64,000 nt of DNA from PALSA-968 sp964387075 (GTDB taxonomy: Bacteria; Bacteroidota; Bacteroidia; B-17B0; Aurantibacillaceae): positions 1 through 64,000 of the forward strand of contig CAYLVB010000010.1 in assembly GCA_964387075.1 (NCBI GenBank), written 5' to 3'. The notes under the pieces are model-generated. The model was given only the letters and a program-made list of their open reading frames with translations. It did no database searches and was not told the DNA's origin. The position numbers were made by a program, and so were the translations under genes. Of this stretch, positions 1 through 8,757 are shown one piece after another. Numbering within the stretch: the first letter of the stretch is position 1; every line of letters begins with the position of its first letter.

Positions 1-46
1 AGCTGATGGTAGTTGGTCTAAAGCCCGCAAGAGTAAGTCGATGCCA
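1..46 (+). rRNA. rrf: 5S ribosomal RNA, 3' end only
   Basis: The first bases read GATGGTAGTTGG, then GCAAGAGTAAGTCGATGCC. This matches the 3' third of bacterial 5S rRNA (compare GATGGTAGTGTG ... GCGAGAGTAG ... CTGCC in E. coli). It is cut by the window edge and followed at once by a terminator, as expected for the last gene of an rRNA operon. The exact mature 3' end is estimated. Confidence 0.8.
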
Positions 47-51
47 ATTTT

Positions 52-90
52 AAAACCCCTTTCATTAACTTGGAAGGGGTTTTTTATTTA
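52..90 (+). terminator. Rho-independent terminator of the rRNA operon
   Basis: AAAACCCCTT (52-61) pairs with AAGGGGTTTT (74-83) around a 12-base loop and runs into a T tract. It lies directly after the 5S rRNA. Confidence 0.85.
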
Positions 91-95
91 TAGGG

Positions 96-212
96 AAATC
101 TCTTGCGCAAGAGTCCAAACGCAGCGAACCTGGTCTGGATGCAGACCAATAGCATCTGCATAAGTCGATGTCAATTTTAAAACCTGCCTGAGCAATCAGG
201 AAGGTGTTTTTT
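96..212 (+). repeat. Degenerate second copy of 5S 3' end plus terminator
   Basis: Bases 161-184 match bases 34-57 (5S tail and terminator lead) at 23 of 24 positions. They are followed by a different hairpin, ACCTGCCTGA (182-191) with TCAGG-A-AGGT (196-205), and a T tract. Upstream sequence does not fold as 5S; it holds the palindrome CTCTTGCGCAAGAG (100-113) and GGTCTG/CAGACC. It looks like a decayed duplicate of the operon end, with the hairpin still able to terminate. From here to 320 I see no gene. Confidence 0.6.
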
Positions 213-320
213 GAACTTATTGTGCAATAAATCTTCACCACTTATTAGAAGAAACCAACCACTTACCAAACAAGGATAATAGTCTCTTTGAATTTCTTAT
301 CTTTGATATAACCTCCAACA

Positions 321-2981
321 ATGAAGAAATATTTCTTTTATATTTTAATTTTTGCTTTTTCGCTTATTGAGGGTCGCGGCCAAATATGCTTTCCATCTGC
401 TCCTAGCCCAACATATAGCGTAGGATCAGGTCCATATGCAAGTGTGTGTGAAGATTTTGATGGCGATGGCAACTTAGACATAGCAACTGCTAACATAGTC
501 AGCAATAATATTTCCATAATTCTTGGAGTTGGCTTAGGAGGGTTCGGAACAGCTACTAACTTTTCAGCAAATATTGATCCTCGCACAATAGTAGCCGCAG
601 ATTTGAATAATGACGGCATCAAGGATCTAATAGCCTCAGGAACATACACTGCTAATTCGAGCGTCGTAACCGTATTGCTGGGTTCGGGAACAGGTAGTTT
701 TAGTACTCCCACTAATTATGTCACCTCAGTATATGGTGCTTTAAACTCAATTGTTGCTGGAGATTTTAATTCAGATACCTTCCAAGACATTATTGTAACT
801 AATACCTATGATAGTACGGTAATTCTCTTACTTGGAAATGGGAATGGTACGTTAGGACCTATCTCCAGTTTTAATATTGGATACGAACCTAGTTCAAATA
901 AGGAAGGAGATTTTAACGCCGATGGTAATTTGGATATATTAGTTGCTAATGGAATGTCCGATACCATAAGTTTCCTTCAGGGAAATGGTAGTGGAAGCTT
1001 CAATTTCTTTAATAGTTTTCAAGTGGCAAGTTTTCCTACCTACATATGTACAGGTGATTTAAATAATGATGGCATGCTTGATGTGGTGTCGGTTAGTCAA
1101 GATACAGTTTCTGTTGTGCTAGCAATTGGGGTTGGGGTTTTTGGACCTCCTGCTCTATTTCCAAATTCGGCATTCGGAACTACTGCTTCAATAGCGGATT
1201 TTAATCTCGATGGTAAAAAAGATATTGCGTTAGGAAGTGCCAGCCAAATGATATCGATAGCGTTAGGAAATGGCGATGGAACCTTTGGAATATTAAAATC
1301 ATATAGCGCAATCGGGTCCAATTCTATTATAGCAAAAGATATAAATTCAGACAATTATCCTGATATAATAGGTTCGGGAGGATATGAAGAAGTTTCGGTC
1401 TTGTTAGGTGATGGTGCGGGCGCTTTCAATGCCCCTCTAAGTTTTCCGGGAACGGGGGCGCAACCATCATCGATCACTACCTCAGATTTCAATAATGATG
1501 GTTTCAACGATCTGGCCGTCGCTGGCTATGTAGGAAGGAAGTTTTTTGTTTTATTTGGTAACGGTGCGGGAATGTTTGGCTTGCCAACCACTTATACCAT
1601 AGGCACCTCCAATACGAATTTAACTGGGATAATAAGTGAGGACTTTAATTTGGATGGAAACAAAGATATTGCAGTTAGTTTGCGTGGATCTGATAACGTC
1701 AAAATAATGTTGGGCGTAGGAGGGGGAAGCTTTGTACTAGCCGATTCCTTTAGTGTAGGAAACTATCCTAATGCCCTCGTGAGCTCTGATTTTAACAAGG
1801 ATGGCAATCCTGACATAGCAACATCAAATCGCAATTCAAATTCTGTATCTGTATTGCTTGGGCAAGGAAATGGTGTGTTTTCTCCGTCTGTATCCTTTCC
1901 GGTTGGAAAAGACCCCTATTCCCTCACAACCGGCGATTTCAATAATGATGGAAATACGGATATTGTTTCGGTAAATGCTCAGTCTGGAACAGTATCTTTA
2001 TTATTAGGTACAGGTACAGGAAGCTTTATGCCTCAGGATAGTGTTCAGGTAGGCGGTACTGGTATTACAGCCAATGATTTTAATGGCGATGGTAAACTTG
2101 ACTTTGCTACTTCAAGTTTGTTTAATATGTCTGTTCTACTGGGACATGGTAACGGCACCTTCGATACTTTAGTAAATTATCCGGGTTGCGGCGGATGGAA
2201 CGTTGTCAGCGCCGATTTTAATCAAGATGGTAAAGTTGATCTTGTTGCTTTGGGCTCAGTCCCGCGTTCAATCGGAGTTTTTGCGGGAACCGGTACTGGA
2301 ACATTCTTGACGCATCAAAACTTTTTCGTTCCAGACCCTTATACCATGGTTTGTGCGGATTTCAACAGCGACCTAAAATCGGATATAGCAACTATACCAA
2401 CTTTAATGCCTATTGTGTCTGTTTTATTGAACTGCACGCCTTCGCCAACCTGCGTCGCCTCAGTTACCGATTCGCTTTTCAACATCTCCCCACTCAATTG
2501 GGGACTCATTCCAAATTACTCTCCACAAGTAACAAACGCAACTTGGTACTGGGGAGACGGAACTAGCTCTTCCGGTTTATACCCAAGTCACACGTATACG
2601 GCTGCAGGCTGGTATTCTATTTGCGTGACCGTATTTACTTCTTGTGGAGACTCTGCGAGCAAATGTCGTAACGACACTATTTACAGAATGGCGGGAAGTA
2701 GTTCAATGGTCAATGTAAATGTGATGCAAAACCCTATCAGCGTTAATGAAACTAATTTATCAGAAGGAGCGATCTTGGCGTATCCTAATCCTGCCTCTGA
2801 TCGGATTACGGTTAGTTCTAACGTGGAGGTTCCATATTTGACAGTTCTTAATTTATTTGGAGAAAAATTGCTGAAAGTTAAAAAAGTTGGCAGGGAAACA
2901 GCTCTTGATCTTTCGCAGCTTCCGTCAGGTATTTATATTATTGAGGCAGGCGATGAACGGCTTCGGGTCATAAAAGAATAG
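321..2981 (+). CDS. Secreted FG-GAP/VCBS repeat protein with T9SS sorting domain
   Basis: An 886-residue cell-surface or secreted protein. Residues 1-21 form a signal peptide. About 14 repeats follow up to roughly residue 700, each with an acidic calcium-type loop such as DFDGDGNLD, DLNNDGIKD or DFNKDGNPD; these should fold as a seven-bladed propeller or a double set. A PKD-like segment (WYWGDG ... HTYTAAGWYSICV) lies near 745-795. The C-terminal 70 residues (YPNPASDRITV ... LPSGIYII) are a type A T9SS sorting domain, cleaved on export. No catalytic motif is seen, so adhesion or binding is the likely role (inference). It looks richer in A+T than the operon that follows. The ATG is preferred because the signal peptide begins there. 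Confidence 0.85.
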   Translation: MKKYFFYILIFAFSLIEGRGQICFPSAPSPTYSVGSGPYASVCEDFDGDGNLDIATANIVSNNISIILGVGLGGFGTATNFSANIDPRTIVAADLNNDGIKDLIASGTYTANSSVVTVLLGSGTGSFSTPTNYVTSVYGALNSIVAGDFNSDTFQDIIVTNTYDSTVILLLGNGNGTLGPISSFNIGYEPSSNKEGDFNADGNLDILVANGMSDTISFLQGNGSGSFNFFNSFQVASFPTYICTGDLNNDGMLDVVSVSQDTVSVVLAIGVGVFGPPALFPNSAFGTTASIADFNLDGKKDIALGSASQMISIALGNGDGTFGILKSYSAIGSNSIIAKDINSDNYPDIIGSGGYEEVSVLLGDGAGAFNAPLSFPGTGAQPSSITTSDFNNDGFNDLAVAGYVGRKFFVLFGNGAGMFGLPTTYTIGTSNTNLTGIISEDFNLDGNKDIAVSLRGSDNVKIMLGVGGGSFVLADSFSVGNYPNALVSSDFNKDGNPDIATSNRNSNSVSVLLGQGNGVFSPSVSFPVGKDPYSLTTGDFNNDGNTDIVSVNAQSGTVSLLLGTGTGSFMPQDSVQVGGTGITANDFNGDGKLDFATSSLFNMSVLLGHGNGTFDTLVNYPGCGGWNVVSADFNQDGKVDLVALGSVPRSIGVFAGTGTGTFLTHQNFFVPDPYTMVCADFNSDLKSDIATIPTLMPIVSVLLNCTPSPTCVASVTDSLFNISPLNWGLIPNYSPQVTNATWYWGDGTSSSGLYPSHTYTAAGWYSICVTVFTSCGDSASKCRNDTIYRMAGSSSMVNVNVMQNPISVNETNLSEGAILAYPNPASDRITVSSNVEVPYLTVLNLFGEKLLKVKKVGRETALDLSQLPSGIYIIEAGDERLRVIKE

Positions 2982-3088
2982 CCAAAAAGCCTAAAAAAAT
3001 AGCCCACACCCCCCTGTTAATACCTTGTATTCCTGCAATATAAGTCACCCCCTAATTTCGTATCTTCGTTCATTATTTCTACCGATCT

Positions 3089-4102
3089 ATGAACATCATC
3101 ATTCCAATGGCGGGCATGGGCAAAAGAATGCGCCCGCACACCCTCACAATCCCCAAGCCCCTCATCCCTGTTGGCGGCAAGCCCATCGTGCAACGCCTCG
3201 TGGAAGACATCACCAAAGTTTGCGGCGAAAAAGTAAAGGAAATAGCCTTTATCATCGGTCCCACTTTCGGTAAAGAGACAGAAAAAAATCTTATTAAAAT
3301 AGCCGAAGAACAGGGCGCCAAGGGCAGTATCTATTACCAGGAAGAAGCCCTGGGCACCGCACACGCAATTTACTGCGCCGAGCCTGCCCTCACCGGTAAA
3401 ACCGTTGTGGCCTTCGCCGACACGCTCTTCAAAGCCGACTTCGTAATGGATACCCAAAACGACGGCGTCATCTGGGTGCAGCGCATCGACGACCCCCGCC
3501 AGTTTGGCGTGGTGAAAATTGACAAAGACGGCGTGATCACCGACTTCGTGGAAAAACCACAGGAGTTCATCAGCGATCTCGCCATCATCGGCATCTATTA
3601 TTTCAAGGACGGAGATTACCTCAAAAAAGAGATCAAATACCTCCTCGACAACAACATTAAGGATAAAGGCGAGTTCCAGCTCACCAACGCGCTCGAGAAC
3701 ATGAAAGCCAAAGGAACCAAATTCGTTCCGGGCAAGGTTACCGAGTGGCTCGATTGCGGCAACAAAGACGCTACTGTGTATACTAACCAGCGCGTTTTGG
3801 AGTTTGATAATGGAAAGGCTCACCTGCGCGCATCTACAGCTAAAACAGAGAACTCGCAAATTATTGAGCCCTGCTTCATCGGCGATAATGTGGTGATCAG
3901 CAACTCTAAGATCGGTCCGCATGTTTCCATTGGGGCGGGCACGAAAATTGATAACTCAACCGTGAAGAATTCGATCATACAACAGAACGCCAAAATAACC
4001 GGATCCGATATCGTAAACTCAATGGTAGGAAGCCACACCGAAGTGAACGGAATGACCGGAGATTTTAATTTGGGCGACTACTCGATCGTTAAAAAAAGTT
4101 AA
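3089..4102 (+). CDS. Sugar-phosphate nucleotidyltransferase with left-handed beta-helix tail
   Basis: A 337-residue NTP-transferase of the RmlA/GlmU N-terminal type, which activates a sugar 1-phosphate to an NDP-sugar in the cytoplasm. Residues 7-28 carry the nucleotide loop and PKP motif (MAGMGKRMRPHTL, then IPKPLIPVGGKP). FADTLF near 110 holds the metal aspartate, and VTEWLDCGNK is typical of the sugar site. Residues about 255-325 are hexapeptide repeats (FIGDNVVISNSKIGPHVSIG) forming a left-handed helix, which in GlmU would hold an acetyltransferase; here that part is short. The sugar cannot be told from sequence. It leads an envelope operon: its TAA overlaps the next ATG (TAATG). Confidence 0.85.
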   Translation: MNIIIPMAGMGKRMRPHTLTIPKPLIPVGGKPIVQRLVEDITKVCGEKVKEIAFIIGPTFGKETEKNLIKIAEEQGAKGSIYYQEEALGTAHAIYCAEPALTGKTVVAFADTLFKADFVMDTQNDGVIWVQRIDDPRQFGVVKIDKDGVITDFVEKPQEFISDLAIIGIYYFKDGDYLKKEIKYLLDNNIKDKGEFQLTNALENMKAKGTKFVPGKVTEWLDCGNKDATVYTNQRVLEFDNGKAHLRASTAKTENSQIIEPCFIGDNVVISNSKIGPHVSIGAGTKIDNSTVKNSIIQQNAKITGSDIVNSMVGSHTEVNGMTGDFNLGDYSIVKKS

Positions 4103-5868
4103 TGCGTTTAAGGCAAAGAATAAGTTTCATGCTGTCGGTCATCCCGGCACTACTGCTCTTTGCCTGCGCCCCAAAAAAGACGGCGAGCACTTCTGATAAG
4201 AACCCGAAAGGAAGCGTGATCGCATCCAAAGGAAAGAACGACGCCCCAGCGGAACTCAAACTAAAAAGCTATTTCATCGACGGCTGCCGCGAAAAAATAA
4301 AGGGCAATATCGAGATAGCCGAGAATCTTTTCAAAGAATGCATCAAGCTCGATCCCTTCAATGCTCCTTCTAATTACGAACTGGCAAACATCTATCGTTT
4401 TACCGGGCTTTACAACCAGGCTTTGAAATGCGCCAGGGTAGCGGCCATTGCCGATCCTAAGAACGAATGGTACAATTTACTCTACATCGAGTGCCTGCAT
4501 AACAAACGCATGTACAACGAAGCAATCGAACGTTACGAAGTAATGATCAACGCCAATCCCTATCGCTCCGATTTTTACCAGGGCATGGCTTCCGAATGCG
4601 TGTATGCCGGTAAGCTCGAAAAAGCGATCCAAACCTACAACCGCCTCGAAGAAAAATTGGGGCCCAACCCCGAGAACACCTTGTACAAGGTTGGCCTCTA
4701 CAAAAAATTAAAAAAATGGAGCGACGCCGAATCAGATCTTAAAAAGCTGATCGCCGCCGATCCTAAAGAAACCCGTTATCACACTTATTTGGCCGAATTG
4801 TACCAGGATATGAACCAGCCTCAGAAAGCGCTGGATGTGTACAACGAAGTGCTGAAGAACGATCCCGGCAACCCTTACATTCACCTCGCACTTGCCGATT
4901 ACTATCACAGGGAAAATAAGGAAGATCAATTTTTCGAAGAAGTTCGCCTGGCTTTTAAAAGCCCCGACCTCGATATCGATAACAAGATCAAGATCCTGAT
5001 GTCGTACTACAACATCACCGAGCAGAAGAACAAATATCTCGAGCAGGCTTATGAGCTTTGTAAATTACTGGTAGATTCCAATCCCAATGAGCCCAAGGCG
5101 CATAGCGTGTACGCCGATTTCCTGTATCGCGATAAACGCATTCGCGAAGCGCGTGATGAATTGGTTTTAGTATTGAATTTCGATAAAAGCAAATACGCGA
5201 TCTGGGACCAGATCATGATCTGCGAGGCCGACCTCAATGAGAACGACAGCCTGGTGAAACACAGCGCCGAGGCTATGGATCTTTTTCCGAACCAGCCAAA
5301 ACCTTATTTCTTTAATGGGGTTGGGTATATGCGCCTCAAGAAATATGAGAAGGCGGTACGGCCTTTTAAAGAAGGAAAGCAATTTGTGTACGAGAATGTG
5401 CCTTTGGCGGTTGGATTTGCAAGCAACCTGGCGGAGGTGTATAATAACATGAAAGAGTACGAAAAGTCGGATGCTGAGTTCGAAGAGGCCATCTCGATCG
5501 ATCCAAACAATGGCCTGGTGCTGAACAATTATGCGTACTATCTTTCACTCAGAAAACAAAAACTCGAAAAGGCCGAAAAATATTCCAAACGTTCACTGGA
5601 GATCAGTCCCAACAACGTGTCGTATATCGACACCTATGGATGGATCCTTTTTCAGCAGGAAAGATACGATGAGGCGAAGACCTATTTTGAAAAAGCGCTT
5701 GATAAAGGCGGGTTCAATCGTCCGGCCATTGCCGAACATTATGGGGATGTATTGTTCAAACTGGGCCAGATCGAGAAAGCTCTTGAATATTGGAAGAAAT
5801 CAAAAGAATTGGGCAATAAGTCTGAGCTCCTCGCAAAGAAGATCGCCGATAAAAAATATTACGAATAA
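4102..5868 (+). CDS. TPR-repeat lipoprotein
   Basis: A 588-residue protein of tetratricopeptide repeats. The N-terminus is a lipoprotein signal with lipobox LLFAC (Cys22), followed by a polar linker. TPR helices cover about residues 50-580, with typical A and P positions (YNQALKCARVAAIADPKNEW; YEKSDAEFEEAISIDPNNGL). TPR lipoproteins act as scaffolds at the periplasmic membranes. It starts on the last base of the upstream stop codon, and its own stop overlaps the next start in the same way, so translation of the three lipoprotein/EnvC genes is probably coupled. TPR, DUF4292 and EnvC-like genes next to each other recur in Bacteroidota, which supports one complex (inference). No enzymatic motif. 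Confidence 0.85.
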   Translation: MRLRQRISFMLSVIPALLLFACAPKKTASTSDKNPKGSVIASKGKNDAPAELKLKSYFIDGCREKIKGNIEIAENLFKECIKLDPFNAPSNYELANIYRFTGLYNQALKCARVAAIADPKNEWYNLLYIECLHNKRMYNEAIERYEVMINANPYRSDFYQGMASECVYAGKLEKAIQTYNRLEEKLGPNPENTLYKVGLYKKLKKWSDAESDLKKLIAADPKETRYHTYLAELYQDMNQPQKALDVYNEVLKNDPGNPYIHLALADYYHRENKEDQFFEEVRLAFKSPDLDIDNKIKILMSYYNITEQKNKYLEQAYELCKLLVDSNPNEPKAHSVYADFLYRDKRIREARDELVLVLNFDKSKYAIWDQIMICEADLNENDSLVKHSAEAMDLFPNQPKPYFFNGVGYMRLKKYEKAVRPFKEGKQFVYENVPLAVGFASNLAEVYNNMKEYEKSDAEFEEAISIDPNNGLVLNNYAYYLSLRKQKLEKAEKYSKRSLEISPNNVSYIDTYGWILFQQERYDEAKTYFEKALDKGGFNRPAIAEHYGDVLFKLGQIEKALEYWKKSKELGNKSELLAKKIADKKYYE

Positions 5869-6737
5869 TGAGGTTCTTAGCTAACATAACGCTTCTTCTC
5901 TTTATCCTGTTCACAGGCTATGCATGCCGCACAAAAAAGGACATCAAAAAGCCTCCGGTGATAACCATCGATTCTACCGGCGAGAAATGCAGGATGGATT
6001 TTAAGAACGGAAGGGCCCTGAGCAAACGCATGTACGAGAATGAATTGGATTACACCTACGCCTCGGCCAAGTTCAATTGCGAATTAACAATGGATGGTGA
6101 AGAACATTCATTCAACGTATCCGTGCGCACCCGCAAAGATAGCGTAATTTGGATGTCGATATCGAAGCTCGGCATCGATGCGGCCCGGGTATTGATCACG
6201 AAGGACTCGGTAAAATTCACTTTAGGGCTCACGGAGAAGAAGTTTTTTACAGGCGACTTTTCTTATATCAACGAGATGCTGCACGCCGACCTGGATTTTG
6301 AGATGCTGCAGGGTCTTTTGTTCGGCAACAGCGCGGAGTTCTATGATGAGGATGAGAAACTGAACCCCGGGCGAGATAAGAACAATTGCCAGTATTTTTT
6401 AAGTACCGTTCGTAAGAAAAAGACGGTTCGTAAGGTTACCAGTGGCGAGGTTGCTCCCAAGGAATCGATGCAGACGATCTGGCTCGATCCTCAGACCTTC
6501 AAGATCGTAATGATGGAATTTGATGATGTGGAGACCAAACGAAAATTCAATGCCTGCTACGAGGATTTCAAACCCGTGGATAAATACCTTGCGCCTTTCA
6601 AAATGCTCTACAACATCACAGCCGAGAAGAATATCAAAGCTGAGATCAAATACGCCCGCATCGGCATCAACGAGCCCCAGAAATTCCCGTTCAATATCCC
6701 TTCCAGCTATGAACGAATTGAGTTTAAGAAGAAATAG
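5868..6737 (+). CDS. DUF4292 family lipoprotein
   Basis: A 289-residue lipoprotein. The signal peptide ends at lipobox TGYAC (Cys20). The body matches my memory of DUF4292: an antiparallel beta-rich domain with the segment SVRTRKDSVIWMSISKLGIDAARVLITKDSV and a later YFLSTVRKK strand. Its overall shape, amphipathic strands lining a cavity, resembles LolA/LolB-like carriers, but I would not assign that function. It lies between the TPR lipoprotein and the EnvC-like gene and overlaps the latter by 29 bases. The ATG overlaps the previous stop (TAATG). Confidence 0.8.
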   Translation: MRFLANITLLLFILFTGYACRTKKDIKKPPVITIDSTGEKCRMDFKNGRALSKRMYENELDYTYASAKFNCELTMDGEEHSFNVSVRTRKDSVIWMSISKLGIDAARVLITKDSVKFTLGLTEKKFFTGDFSYINEMLHADLDFEMLQGLLFGNSAEFYDEDEKLNPGRDKNNCQYFLSTVRKKKTVRKVTSGEVAPKESMQTIWLDPQTFKIVMMEFDDVETKRKFNACYEDFKPVDKYLAPFKMLYNITAEKNIKAEIKYARIGINEPQKFPFNIPSSYERIEFKKK

Positions 6738-8055
6738 ATTCTTACACTTCCCTAAACAATTCTTCTTTATTGTCCTGTTCTTGCTGTGCCTTCCCTTCGC
6801 GCATGCCCAAAAGCATAACAAGGGCGACCTCGAGAACAAAAAGAAGAAGCTGAAGGAAGAGATCAATACCATAAACGATCTTTTGCACGATACCAAGACC
6901 AGCAAGAAACTTTCGATGAACCAGGTGGCCATTCTCAACAAGAAGATCAGCGTGAGGGAGGAACTCATCGCCACGATCAATTACGAGATCAAGCTCATTA
7001 ACAAAGAGATCAATGAGAACCAGCATGTAGTAAATGGCCTCAAAGCTACGCTCGAGAAGTTGAAGAAAGATTACGCCGCCATGATCTATTTCGATTACCG
7101 CAATAAGGATGAATACAGCAAGCTCATGTTCCTCTTTGCGGCCGATAATTTCAACCAGGCTTACCAACGGTATAAATATTCGCAGCAGATAGCCGAGTAC
7201 CGCCGTAAGAAGGCGGCTTCCATCCAGGAAACACAGGCCGCTATCGGGGCCAAGATCGAGGAGCTGAACAAACGAAAAGAAGAGAAACGGGAATTGCTGA
7301 CCTCGGAAGAACAGGAGAAGACCGATCTTGCTAAGGAGAAAACAGAGCAGGAGGGCAACCTGGCGCAATTGCAGGAAAAAGAGAAGGAATTGAAGACTAA
7401 CCTCGAGAAAAAGAAAGAAGAGATCGCCAACCTGAACGCCGCCATCAAGAAACTGATACAGGAAGAACTAAAGCGCCAGCAGGAGGAGGAGAAGAAGAAA
7501 TTACTGGCAATTGCCAAAAAGAAGGAAGAAAGAGCTAAAAAAGCAAAAGAGCGAAAAGAAAAACTAACGAAGGAAGAGATCGCCAAGAACAAAGCCATTG
7601 AAGAGGCCGAAATGGCTGAAACAAGAGAGGCAGAACAGCTTTCAAGCGATTTCTCTACGAACAAAGGAAGATTGCCCTGGCCGGTCACTAAAGGAGTGAT
7701 CACAACCGGGTTTGGAGAACAGGAACATCCTACCATCAAAGGATTTATGATCAATAGCAACGGCGTTGAAATTGTAACCAGCAAAGGTTCATCGGCCCGC
7801 GCCGTGTTTGATGGAATTGTGACCGGCGTAACAGCGATACCGGGCCAGGGAAAGATCGTGCTGATACGGCATGGCGAATATGTGAGCGTTTACTCCAATA
7901 TGGAAGAGGTTGCCGTGAAGACAGGCGATAAAGTAGCGGTGAAGCAGAACATAGGCTCGGTGGCTTACGACAGCGACGACAATCGCACCAGCATCATGTT
8001 CCAGATCTGGAAGGGGCAAAAGATATTGAATCCCGAAGAATGGCTTTATAAATAA
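6709..8055 (+). CDS. EnvC/M23-like coiled-coil protein with degenerate LytM domain
   Basis: Chosen start at 6709 gives 448 residues: a signal peptide (FFFIVLFLLCLPFAHAQ), a long charged coiled coil to about residue 310, and a C-terminal LytM/M23 domain from about 320. The frame stays open upstream, but that part is the DUF4292 gene read in another frame. In active M23 peptidases zinc is held by H/D in NHxGxD and HxH; here these sites read INSNGVEI and MFQIWKG, so the zinc ligands are gone. This is the pattern of EnvC and NlpD, which switch on cell-wall amidases rather than cut themselves. Role in septal or envelope murein splitting is inferred. Confidence 0.85.
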   Translation: MNELSLRRNRFLHFPKQFFFIVLFLLCLPFAHAQKHNKGDLENKKKKLKEEINTINDLLHDTKTSKKLSMNQVAILNKKISVREELIATINYEIKLINKEINENQHVVNGLKATLEKLKKDYAAMIYFDYRNKDEYSKLMFLFAADNFNQAYQRYKYSQQIAEYRRKKAASIQETQAAIGAKIEELNKRKEEKRELLTSEEQEKTDLAKEKTEQEGNLAQLQEKEKELKTNLEKKKEEIANLNAAIKKLIQEELKRQQEEEKKKLLAIAKKKEERAKKAKERKEKLTKEEIAKNKAIEEAEMAETREAEQLSSDFSTNKGRLPWPVTKGVITTGFGEQEHPTIKGFMINSNGVEIVTSKGSSARAVFDGIVTGVTAIPGQGKIVLIRHGEYVSVYSNMEEVAVKTGDKVAVKQNIGSVAYDSDDNRTSIMFQIWKGQKILNPEEWLYK

Positions 8056-8060
8056 ATAAA

Positions 8061-8699
8061 ATGACCCATTACGTAGAGGAAAATATCATCAAACTGGCGG
8101 GGTCGCTGGTGGCCGGAGCCATCATTGGCGCGGAACGCGAATACCGTAGCAAGAACGCGGGTTTCCGCACCATCATTCTCATCACGTTGGGCAGTACGCT
8201 CTTCACCATCCTTTCCTATGTGATGGCCGGCGACCACGATCCTTCGCGTATCGCGGCCAATATCATTACAGGCATAGGTTTTTTGGGCGCCGGGGCTATT
8301 TTTAAAGAGGGCGTTACCGTGAAGGGACTCACTACCGCGGCCGTCATCTGGGTCTCTGCCGCCATTGGTATGTCAATAGGCATAGGACAATATGAATTTG
8401 CCGGCGTAGTATTATTTTTTGTGATGCTTGTACAGGTTGGTTTTCCTTATCTCCAGCATATCATTGATGCCTATAACAGCGAACGGATCTACAAGGTAAC
8501 TGTTTATTGCAGCACGCTCAACATCGAAGAGCTACACAAGATATTTACCAATTGTAAGCTGCGGAGCAAATGCGTAAGCCAGTACAAAAAGCATGAGACG
8601 GTAACGCTCACTTTCGCCATCAGTGGGGCCGATGAGGGGCATGTGAAGCTGATCCAAAACCTGCACGAGAACACGCACATCATCGAGTTTGAGGCCTAG
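8061..8699 (+). CDS. MgtC/SapB family membrane protein
   Basis: A 212-residue inner-membrane protein. The N-terminal 140 residues have about four or five membrane spans and the MgtC signature: GAIIGAEREYRSKNAGFRT, then ITGIGFLGAGAIFKEG and GLTTAAVIWVSAAIGMSIG. The C-terminal 75 residues form a soluble ACT-like domain. MgtC proteins are linked to magnesium homeostasis and F-ATPase control in other bacteria; the role here is unknown. It follows the EnvC-like gene by 5 bases and is probably co-transcribed. Confidence 0.88.
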   Translation: MTHYVEENIIKLAGSLVAGAIIGAEREYRSKNAGFRTIILITLGSTLFTILSYVMAGDHDPSRIAANIITGIGFLGAGAIFKEGVTVKGLTTAAVIWVSAAIGMSIGIGQYEFAGVVLFFVMLVQVGFPYLQHIIDAYNSERIYKVTVYCSTLNIEELHKIFTNCKLRSKCVSQYKKHETVTLTFAISGADEGHVKLIQNLHENTHIIEFEA

Positions 8700-8757
8700 G
8701 CCGCATTAAAATTGTATTAAAAAAAATTGCTTATTTTTATCCTGCTTATTTAATGGT

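Noticed and set aside
3017..3922. A 301-codon open frame antisense to the nucleotidyltransferase gene
   Set aside because: The sense strand encodes a clear conserved enzyme; the antisense product has no motif and results from codon bias.
7161..7784. Serine/phenylalanine-rich frame antisense to the EnvC-like coiled coil
   Set aside because: It is the complement of lysine/glutamate codons, a common artefact.
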